Below, piece after piece: positions 32,813 through 39,303 of a DNA stretch of 39,303 nt (position 1 is the first letter of the stretch; every line of letters begins with the position of its first letter). Below the pieces are notes generated by a model, which was not told where the DNA came from, did no database searches, and was given only the letters and a program-made list of their open reading frames with translations. Made by a program: the position numbers and the translations under genes. The stretch is from NCBI GenBank assembly GCA_002716065.1, contig PAZE01000042.1, forward strand, positions 1 to 39,303, read 5' to 3'. This DNA comes from Crocinitomicaceae bacterium (GTDB lineage: Bacteria; Bacteroidota; Bacteroidia; Flavobacteriales_D; Parvicellaceae).

Positions 32813-33895
32813 ATGGAAAATAATTACATAGTTATTATGGCTGGGGGAACAGGCTCTAGAATTTGGCCTATGAGTAAGGCCTCATTCCCAAAACAATTTC
32901 ACGATGTTCTTGGCATTGGAAAATCTTTGCTTCAACTTACTGCTGAAAGATTTCAAAAAATATGTCCAAAGGAGAATATTTACATTGTAACTAATTCTTC
33001 TTACAAAGAACTCGTAAAAAAACAACTTCCTTTTCTTTCCAGCTCTCAAATATTACTTGAACCATTTCGAAAAAATACTGCACCTTGTATAGCTTATGCA
33101 GCTTATAAAATCCATGCAATTAACAACAATGCTAAACTAGTTATTGTCCCTAGTGATCATATAATATTAGATCAAATAGAATTTGAAAAAACCATTCAAA
33201 TAGCATTGACTAAAAGCAATCAAGATCAATTAATTACATTAGGAATTCAGCCAAGTAGACCAGACACTGGCTATGGATATATACAATTTAAAAACATAAA
33301 AAACGAATCGAATTCAAGAATAAAAAAAGTAAAAACATTTACTGAAAAACCTCCAAAAGATTTAGCCATCAAATTCATAGAATCGGGAGAGTTTTTGTGG
33401 AACTCAGGTATGTTTATATGGTCTACCCAATCAATCATAAGTGCTTTTAGCAAATACACTCCTGACTTGCACAAATTATTCTCTGAATCTTCAAATTCAT
33501 TAAATAATGAAAAAGAAATAACACAGATAAATACCATATATCCCTTATGTAAGAATATTTCCATTGATAATGCTGTTATGGAAAAAGCTGACAATGTACT
33601 TGTTGTGCAATCAGATTTTGGATGGAGCGATCTTGGTACGTGGGGTTCCTTATATGAAACCTTAGATAAAGACAAAAATGAAAATGCTGTTGTTGGAGAA
33701 AAAGTAATGCTTTACAACTCTTCCAATAATATAATAAGAATTGCAGATGATAAACTGGCAGTAATTGAAGGTTTAGAAAATTACATTGTTGTAGAAAACA
33801 ACAATACTTTACTTATTTGCAAAAAAGAAAACGAACAAAGTATAAAATCTTATGTTCAAGAAGTTAAAACAAAATATAAAAATGAAGATCTATAA
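32813..33895 (+). CDS. manC: Mannose-1-phosphate guanylyltransferase
   Basis: Makes GDP-mannose from mannose 1-phosphate and GTP, a precursor of surface polysaccharide and lipopolysaccharide sugars. The 360-residue protein has the nucleotidyltransferase signature IMAGGTGSRIWPMSKASFPKQ (split around residues 8-28), the metal-binding region IVPSDHIILD, TFTEKPPKDLA, FLWNSGMFIW and DFGWSDLGTWGSLY. The length equals the stand-alone enzyme; the isomerase domain found in bifunctional ManC/AlgA proteins is absent. It follows the small lipoprotein gene on the same strand and ends 5 bp from the convergent rodA stop, with no visible terminator between. Confidence 0.95.
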   Translation: MENNYIVIMAGGTGSRIWPMSKASFPKQFHDVLGIGKSLLQLTAERFQKICPKENIYIVTNSSYKELVKKQLPFLSSSQILLEPFRKNTAPCIAYAAYKIHAINNNAKLVIVPSDHIILDQIEFEKTIQIALTKSNQDQLITLGIQPSRPDTGYGYIQFKNIKNESNSRIKKVKTFTEKPPKDLAIKFIESGEFLWNSGMFIWSTQSIISAFSKYTPDLHKLFSESSNSLNNEKEITQINTIYPLCKNISIDNAVMEKADNVLVVQSDFGWSDLGTWGSLYETLDKDKNENAVVGEKVMLYNSSNNIIRIADDKLAVIEGLENYIVVENNNTLLICKKENEQSIKSYVQEVKTKYKNEDL

Positions 33896-33900
33896 TTTTT

Positions 33901-35229
33901 CTATCTCAACACCTTCTGCCTTTCAGCATCCAATCTCATAAATACAAAAATAAGTATAGAAAAAGTTAAAACAGCAGATCCTCCTTTACTAAAAAAAGGC
34001 AATGGAATTCCAATAACAGGTGCTAAACCGATAACCATTCCGATATTTATCATAAAGTGAAAAAACAAAATACTTGCAGTGCAATACCCAAAAATTCTGG
34101 TGAACTTACTTCTTTGCCTTTCAGAAATCATAATAATTCGCACTAGCATTGCCAAGTATATGATTATAAAAAACAAACACCCTATAAATCCCCACTCTTC
34201 AGCAAAACTGCAAAAAATAAAATCTGTACTTTGCTCTGGAACATGCTTGTATTTATTATTACTAAGTGTTCCATTTAAAAATCCTTTTCCAGAATTTCCC
34301 CCTGACCCAATTGCAGATAGCGCCTGCCACATATTGTATCCATCACCTCTTCTATCCTCCACAATACCAAACATGATTTGAAATCTGGTTCTATGTCTTT
34401 CTTTAAAAACTGAATCGTAAACATAATTAATACTTAAATTAATTGCTATACCTGTTAAAAGTGACCAAACAAGCGCTTTATACCTAGGCTTTCGATATCT
34501 AGGTAAAACCAATAACTTAATAACTGCAAACAAAACTGCTCCTAATAGTAACAAAACAAAAACAAAAATCATGTTTCCAGTAACCTGAAAACCAAATATC
34601 AAATTTTCTGTTTCTGATGCTTTTAAGAAAATTGCAATGACAACAATTAAAACGGCAAAAAACCCATATAAAAGAACATTACCAGAAAGTCCTTCTCTGT
34701 ACATGACAAAAATAAATGCAAAAAACACCAACATTGTTCCTGCATCTGGTTGCATTAATATTAAAAATGCAGGAACCGCAAGTAATAGTAAAACAACTAT
34801 TCTAGTTTTAAAATCTTGTATTTTTACATTAACAGAACTTAAATATTTAGCAACTGCAAGGGAACAAGCCAATTTAGCAAATTCACTAGGTTGAATGGAG
34901 ACACTTCCAAATTGAAACCAAGAACGAACACCTTTAATAGAAGGCATAAACAACACCCCTATTAATAATAATATTACTATTAAATAAACCACATAAGAAC
35001 TGTTCTTAATAAATTGCCCTTCTAAAAGCATAATAAAAACACCAAAAAATACTGAAATTAGTACCCAAACAGCTTGTTTCCCATATATAGTGGAAAAATC
35101 AAAAAAATCGATATCACCACCCTCATAAGTACTAGAAAAAATCGTCATTAAGCCCAATAGCAAAATACCTAAGAAGAACCCTAGCAAGTACTTATCAGTT
35201 AATTTCCATATGGATTTCCCTCTAGACAT
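33901..35229 (-). CDS. rodA: Rod-shape-determining protein RodA (SEDS glycosyltransferase)
   Basis: SEDS-family peptidoglycan polymerase that works with PBP2 during cell elongation. Features in 442 residues: about ten or more membrane helices, SIQPSEFAKLA around 111-121, MQPDAGT at 159-165, and HVPEQSTDFIFCSFAEEWGF at 329-348. The C-terminal motif, usually PLPFxSYGGS, reads PLPFFSKGGS at 409-418, with Lys in place of Tyr. It is about 70 residues longer than E. coli RodA because of an extra stretch (about 205-265) that includes additional hydrophobic helices, as in other Bacteroidetes. Last gene of the mre operon, 2 bp after mrdA. Confidence 0.95.
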   Translation of the reverse strand: MSRGKSIWKLTDKYLLGFFLGILLLGLMTIFSSTYEGGDIDFFDFSTIYGKQAVWVLISVFFGVFIMLLEGQFIKNSSYVVYLIVILLLIGVLFMPSIKGVRSWFQFGSVSIQPSEFAKLACSLAVAKYLSSVNVKIQDFKTRIVVLLLLAVPAFLILMQPDAGTMLVFFAFIFVMYREGLSGNVLLYGFFAVLIVVIAIFLKASETENLIFGFQVTGNMIFVFVLLLLGAVLFAVIKLLVLPRYRKPRYKALVWSLLTGIAINLSINYVYDSVFKERHRTRFQIMFGIVEDRRGDGYNMWQALSAIGSGGNSGKGFLNGTLSNNKYKHVPEQSTDFIFCSFAEEWGFIGCLFFIIIYLAMLVRIIMISERQRSKFTRIFGYCTASILFFHFMINIGMVIGLAPVIGIPLPFFSKGGSAVLTFSILIFVFMRLDAERQKVLR

Positions 35230-35231
35230 TT

Positions 35232-37073
35232 TTAAAAAGTAAAGTCGCTATTTTTATTAAGAATAATTGCTTTTTCTATTTTCTTTTCTTTTGCCTTTCC
35301 TCTATCACTCAAAGTTGATTTTAAATACTTTTCAATCATAACACTTGCTATTGGAGCTGCCCATGTGCCTCCCCAAGTTCCATATTCAACATAAACAGCA
35401 ATTGCAATCTTAGGATTATTTTTTGGCGCAAAAGCAATAAAAACCGAATGGTCATTGAAGCTTTTGTTTTCTACAGTACCTGTTTTACCACAAACAGAAA
35501 TGCTATCAATTTTTGCACTTCTTGCTGTCCCGTATAAAACAACCCGTTCCATAGCATCGACAACTGGACTATAATAACTAGAATCGATTTCTGTTGAGAT
35601 TTTTTCTAAAAATTCTGGTTTTTTTGTGCCATTTTCCCCAATTTTTTTAACCAAATGAGGGGTGTAGTAATACCCTCTATTGGCAATTATAGCCGCCAAA
35701 TTAGCCATTTGAATTGGAGAAACGCCTATTTCACCTTCTCCTATACTATTGGAATAAATAGTACTAAATGCCCATCTGTTTTTACCGTACCATTTGTCGT
35801 AAAAATCTAAGGATGGTAATAGGCCTTTTTTAACACCTGGGATATCAGTCTTTAGCTTTACGCCTATCCCAAATTTCTGAACAGCCTTTCTCCACTTTTC
35901 CAGTCCAAGCCTACTATCTATAAAAATATTTGAGTTTTCTCCTCTTAATATAAGACGCTTGTAAACCTGATAGAAATAAGGATTACAACTGTGCTGGATG
36001 GCTATTTTTAAATTGTACGGGGGTTCATGGTTATGACATCCAATAATTTGTTTATTGCAAGGAAAATAAGAATTGAATTTTATCACCCCTTCATTTAAAG
36101 CAATCAACGATTGAATTAATTTAAAAATAGATCCTGGTCTATAGCTGTCGTTATAAATTGGGCGATTAATTAAAGGCTTTAGAGAATCATTATTTAAAAG
36201 CTGCTTGTAATTGTCGCTAAAATTCTTTCCAGAAAGTAAGGAAGGGTTGAAAGATGGCGCTGAAACCATAGACAGTATTTCTCCAGTTTTAGGTTCTATA
36301 GCAACAATACAACCCAATTTATTTTTCATCAATCGTTCGCCTAAATCTTGTAAGTCAATATCAATTGTGGTATAAAGGTTTTTCCCTTTTACAGGTTTAT
36401 TTTCTTGAATTTGTTCTTTTTTATTTCCCTTATAGTCTTTTAAGTAATATACCTTTCCTCTTTTCCCTCTTAACTCATTTTCGTAAACACTTTCTAAACC
36501 TGTTATACCTATATAATCATTTTTAAAATATGGCTCCTTATCATTTTTATGATTATTATATTGCTCTTTGCTAATCTTTCTTATATAACCTAGAATATGA
36601 GCTGCTGTTTGATAGGGATACCCTCTTTCAGATGACCGAACAGCAGCAAATCCAGTGTATTTTTTTAATGCAGTAGAGATCTTAGCATAATCCTCTTTAT
36701 ACATTCCTTCAATAAACAAAGAAGCTTTGTAGGACACATTGTAACCTGATGTTGCCTTTATAATTTTTTGATTGAAGTCTGACTTGGTAATTCCCAATAA
36801 ACCACATAATGCTAGTGTATCTATTTGTCCAATATCTCTAGGAGTAACCATAATATCATAAACTTGGTTTGCAGAAACCAATAATTTTCCATTACGATCG
36901 TAAATTAATCCTCTTGGTGGTTGTATACTTTTTTCAGAAAGAGTTATATTTTTAGCTCTGTCTTTCCACTTTGTATCCAAAACTTGAATAAACAATAATC
37001 GAAAAATAAAAACCAATCCTATTAAAATCAGTATCAAGATAATTACCCACCTTCTTCCTTGAAAAGGATCCAT
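35232..37073 (-). CDS. mrdA: Penicillin-binding protein 2 (transpeptidase)
   Basis: Class B PBP that cross-links peptidoglycan of the lateral wall with RodA. The 613-residue protein has one N-terminal membrane helix (about 8-31), the dimerisation/pedestal region beginning PPRGLIYDRNGKLL, and a transpeptidase domain with the three active-site motifs: SIFK with nucleophile Ser315 and Lys318, SCN at 362-364, and KTGT at 530-533. The TGLESVYENELRGKRG element of monofunctional elongation PBPs is also present. It sits 1 bp after mreD and 2 bp before rodA, so synthesis of the PBP2-RodA pair is tightly linked. Confidence 0.96.
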   Translation of the reverse strand: MDPFQGRRWVIILILILIGLVFIFRLLFIQVLDTKWKDRAKNITLSEKSIQPPRGLIYDRNGKLLVSANQVYDIMVTPRDIGQIDTLALCGLLGITKSDFNQKIIKATSGYNVSYKASLFIEGMYKEDYAKISTALKKYTGFAAVRSSERGYPYQTAAHILGYIRKISKEQYNNHKNDKEPYFKNDYIGITGLESVYENELRGKRGKVYYLKDYKGNKKEQIQENKPVKGKNLYTTIDIDLQDLGERLMKNKLGCIVAIEPKTGEILSMVSAPSFNPSLLSGKNFSDNYKQLLNNDSLKPLINRPIYNDSYRPGSIFKLIQSLIALNEGVIKFNSYFPCNKQIIGCHNHEPPYNLKIAIQHSCNPYFYQVYKRLILRGENSNIFIDSRLGLEKWRKAVQKFGIGVKLKTDIPGVKKGLLPSLDFYDKWYGKNRWAFSTIYSNSIGEGEIGVSPIQMANLAAIIANRGYYYTPHLVKKIGENGTKKPEFLEKISTEIDSSYYSPVVDAMERVVLYGTARSAKIDSISVCGKTGTVENKSFNDHSVFIAFAPKNNPKIAIAVYVEYGTWGGTWAAPIASVMIEKYLKSTLSDRGKAKEKKIEKAIILNKNSDFTF

Positions 37074-37074
37074 T

Positions 37075-37590
37075 TTATTTTCGTTTAATAGTTATAAGGT
37101 GAACAAGAATAAAAAATCCAACAGAAATTAAAGCGTTTATCAAAGCTTTAAGCAATAAAACATGAAGTCTGTTAAAATGAAAATCTTCAATAATATAGAA
37201 CCAAAAATGATGAATAAACAACATTACTAATGAAAAGAAAAGAAAATTACTCCATCCAATAGTAGTAAAATTCAATTCTTTCAAAGGATCGTAACCATCT
37301 TTTGAAAAAATAGTGTTTAAAAGCGGATTTTTTAAAAATGCTACCATTACCAAAGAAGACATATTTAAACCAATTGTGTTTCTAAATAAATCTATACTCA
37401 AGCCCATAATCAAAGCTAGAACCATCAACAACCAAATTTCTAATGAAGGTGGTAAAGAAATTATAACTAATCCATAAATTAAAGGAGCTATAAAAAAATT
37501 GGCTTGCCCTATGTCTAACTGATCAATAAAAAAAACTTGAACAACCAATAGGACAAAAAACAGCAACCCCTTTTGTAAAAAACCAATCAT
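37075..37590 (-). CDS. mreD: Rod-shape-determining protein MreD
   Basis: Small integral membrane component of the elongasome. The 171-residue protein is mostly hydrophobic with five or six membrane segments. Sequence conservation in MreD is low; the call rests on size, hydropathy, the segment GLSIDLFRNTIGLNMSSLV (typical for the family) and position between mreC and mrdA. It overlaps the mreC stop by 4 bp (ATGA) and ends 1 bp before the PBP2 gene. Confidence 0.88.
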   Translation of the reverse strand: MIGFLQKGLLFFVLLVVQVFFIDQLDIGQANFFIAPLIYGLVIISLPPSLEIWLLMVLALIMGLSIDLFRNTIGLNMSSLVMVAFLKNPLLNTIFSKDGYDPLKELNFTTIGWSNFLFFSLVMLFIHHFWFYIIEDFHFNRLHVLLLKALINALISVGFFILVHLITIKRK

Positions 37591-38414
37591 TCCCCCTGCT
37601 TTAATAGTTTAAATTGTCCTCTTAATTTATTTTGTATAATGTATGAATTATAAATTGAAGCGTAATCTTCAGAAATGGCTATTTTGACATTTAAAAATTG
37701 TGTTCCTTCAATTTCTTCAACTTTAATAACCGTACCAACCAAAATGCCTTTGGGGAAAATCCCAGTTGCCCCACTTGTTTCAATAACATCACCTAAAGAA
37801 ACCTTCATATAGCTTGGGATATCTTCAACAGTAGCCGTTTGCCAATTATCATCTGACAACCATTTAATTACTCCAAAACTTTTCGTCTTTTTGTGCCGAA
37901 CTGCCAATTCAAATTTATTATTGATTATAGGTAAAACAGAACAATAATAATTTCCTACTCCAACAACAACGCCAATTAAACCAACATCACCAATAACACC
38001 CATGTCAAGCCGAACACCGTTTTTCAGCCCTTTGTTCAAAATTAGAATGTTCTCTCTATTTTTATACTGACTACTTATGACATCTGAATATAAAAATCCA
38101 TATTGATTTTTATATACCGAATCATTTAGGAAAACAAAATCACTACTCACCAAAATTTCTTGATTGTACAACTTGCTATTCAGTAACTCGTTTTCTAAAG
38201 AAAGCCCTTGGTTAATTTTAGTTAAATTAAAATAGGAAGTAATGGAAGCATTAATACTTAAAATGTTTCCAAAAACTTGATTGGTAGAACTTAAATACCT
38301 AGAATGATGGAGCGTATTTCTCCAATTAAACAGTAAAGCAAAACAAATTACCTGAATTAATAGAAACAACAATAAATTACTATTGCTTTGAATTAATCGG
38401 ATAATATTTCGCAT
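37587..38414 (-). CDS. mreC: Rod-shape-determining protein MreC
   Basis: Periplasmic scaffold of the elongasome that activates PBP2. The 275-residue protein has a short cytoplasmic N-terminus, a membrane helix at about 13-31, a coiled-coil-like stretch near 60-90 and the beta-rich C-terminal domain with ILNKGLKNGVRLDMGVIGDVGLIGVV (described in parts: NKGLKNGV, then GLIGVV) and a later DVIETSGATGIFPKGILVG block, both diagnostic for MreC. It starts 23 bp after the mreB stop and overlaps mreD. Confidence 0.94.
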   Translation of the reverse strand: MRNIIRLIQSNSNLLLFLLIQVICFALLFNWRNTLHHSRYLSSTNQVFGNILSINASITSYFNLTKINQGLSLENELLNSKLYNQEILVSSDFVFLNDSVYKNQYGFLYSDVISSQYKNRENILILNKGLKNGVRLDMGVIGDVGLIGVVVGVGNYYCSVLPIINNKFELAVRHKKTKSFGVIKWLSDDNWQTATVEDIPSYMKVSLGDVIETSGATGIFPKGILVGTVIKVEEIEGTQFLNVKIAISEDYASIYNSYIIQNKLRGQFKLLKQGE

Positions 38415-38437
38415 AAGTATCTCCTAGTTATTTACTA

Positions 38438-39226
38438 TTAAGCTTTTATTAAAAACTGAAACTTATCAATGTTTTTTAGCGCAATACCTGTTCCCCTTGC
38501 AACAGCTCGCAAAGGGTCTTCGGCAATATGTACAGGTAGCTTTGTTTTTTGAGAAATTCTTTTGTCTAATCCCCTCAACATGGATCCTCCCCCAGCAAGA
38601 TATATACCTGTTTTATAAATATCGGCAGATAATTCAGGTGGAGTCATCTCCAAGGCACTCAAGATTGCTTCTTCAATTTTAGATATCGATTTATCTAGAG
38701 CATGAGCAATTTCCTTGTAGCTTACATAAATCTCCTTTGGAATTCCAGTCATTAAATCTCTCCCTCTAACAGCAAAATCTTCTGGTGGATTTTCCAATTC
38801 AGGAAGTGCCGCTCCCACCTCAATTTTAATCTGTTCAGCTGTTCGCTCTCCAATGAGAATATTGTGCTGTCTTCTCATGTACTCCTCAATGTCATTGGTG
38901 AAATCATCTCCAGCTACACGAATAGACTTATCACAAACAATTCCACCTAGGGCGATAACAGCAATTTCAGAAGTTCCTCCTCCTATATCAATAACCATGT
39001 TTCCCATTGGCTCTTCAACATCTACTCCAATTCCTATAGCAGCAGCCATAGGCTCGTGTATAAGGTAAACTTCTTTGCCTCCAGCATGTTCAGCAGAATC
39101 TTGAACCGCTCTTTTCTCTACTTCAGTAATTCCACTAGGGATACATATTACCATTCGCATAGAGGGAGAAAAAAATCTACTTCCAATATTCATCATTTTA
39201 ATCATACCTCTTATCATGTGTTCTGC
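38438..39226 (-). CDS. mreB: Rod-shape-determining protein MreB, N-terminus missing in this window
   Basis: Actin-like ATPase that guides lateral wall synthesis. The visible part matches MreB from AEHMIRGMIKM onward: VICIPSGITEVEKRAVQDSA, LIHEPMAAAIGIG, the phosphate-2 loop VIDIGGGTSEIAVIALGG, GERTAEQIKIEVG and the adenosine motif IYLAGGGSMLRGLDK. The first ATG in frame is 39217, but family homology extends three codons beyond it, to about 39226. About 80-85 N-terminal residues, including the phosphate-1 motif (DLGTANT), should lie upstream, yet none of the three minus frames from 39227 to 39303 encodes them, and the mreB frame meets TAG at 39299-39301. Either the gene is truncated or the sequence end is chimeric. 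Confidence 0.85.
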   Translation of the reverse strand, partial: AEHMIRGMIKMMNIGSRFFSPSMRMVICIPSGITEVEKRAVQDSAEHAGGKEVYLIHEPMAAAIGIGVDVEEPMGNMVIDIGGGTSEIAVIALGGIVCDKSIRVAGDDFTNDIEEYMRRQHNILIGERTAEQIKIEVGAALPELENPPEDFAVRGRDLMTGIPKEIYVSYKEIAHALDKSISKIEEAILSALEMTPPELSADIYKTGIYLAGGGSMLRGLDKRISQKTKLPVHIAEDPLRAVARGTGIALKNIDKFQFLIKA

Positions 39227-39233
39227 GAAAGGA

Positions 39234-39250
39234 TTACATAATTTATGTAA
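39234..39250. repeat. 17-bp dyad at the point where MreB homology stops
   Basis: TTACATAA (39234-39241), one central T, TTATGTAA (39243-39250): a perfect inverted repeat starting about eight bases outside the last MreB-like codon. It could be an operator-like dyad, a rearrangement junction or chance in AT-rich DNA. Confidence 0.4.
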
Positions 39251-39303
39251 ATGAGAACTATTTGAATTATAAAAGATTAGTAGATAAAGGACATTTAACT
39301 AAA

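Overview
The window is AT-rich and gene-dense. It reads as chromosomal backbone of a marine-type Bacteroidota, most likely a member of Flavobacteriia (Crocinitomicaceae or Cryomorphaceae-like; the family is inference). The evidence is two secreted proteins with type IX secretion (T9SS) C-terminal sorting domains, a long SecA without a zinc tail, a DUF3127 protein and a DUF2795 protein, an exbB/exbD/exbD cluster, and repeated matches to the Bacteroidetes promoter (-7 TAnnTTTG, sometimes with a -33 TTG/TTTG). Shine-Dalgarno sequences are not evident. I see no phage, IS element, CRISPR array or rRNA.

Layout. 1-3124 (+): 5'-partial nucleoside transporter carrying an extra N-terminal extracytoplasmic domain, then thyA and folA overlapping by 4 bp. 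3121-6704 (-): tRNA-Leu(UAG), trigger factor, clpP, clpX; clpX meets folA tail to tail with a 4-bp overlap. 6817-12253 (+): flavin-reductase-like protein, DUF3127 OB-fold-like protein, AtoE-type short-chain fatty-acid transporter, AI-2E/PerM family membrane protein, and a DASS (SLC13) anion/Na+ symporter with a TTG start. 12277-17693 (-): secA, a DUF2795 protein, PduO-type cobalamin adenosyltransferase, dusB. 17750-18673 (+): CPBP intramembrane protease. 18721-21408 (-): ExbB-like channel with an acidic periplasmic arm, an unknown 4-TM protein and two ExbD proteins. 21592-24040 (-): three-gene operon of a small exported protein, a degenerate UbiA-like membrane protein and type I asparaginase. 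24193-27054 (+): gcvP. 27173-30977 (+): two tandem T9SS cargo proteins, each followed by a strong intrinsic terminator. 31028-32517 (-): MlaE-like permease and MlaF-like ATPase. 32610-33895 (+): a 53-residue lipoprotein and manC. 33901-39226 (-): rod-shape operon mreB (5'-truncated in this window), mreC, mreD, mrdA (PBP2), rodA.

Together these cover housekeeping work: dTMP/tetrahydrofolate synthesis, protein folding and proteolysis, Sec export, lipid transport, glycine cleavage, sugar-nucleotide synthesis and cell-wall elongation. I found no clear undescribed multi-gene system. The items most worth a second look are the 53-residue lipoprotein, the acidic-arm ExbB cluster with its unknown 4-TM subunit, the UbiA-like protein lacking its first Asp motif beside asparaginase, extracytoplasmic additions on two transporters, and the abrupt loss of MreB homology at the right edge. 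No gap of more than 300 bases lacks a gene or RNA; the longest gene-free stretches (15670-15855, 21409-21591, 29039-29228) hold at most promoter or terminator signals.
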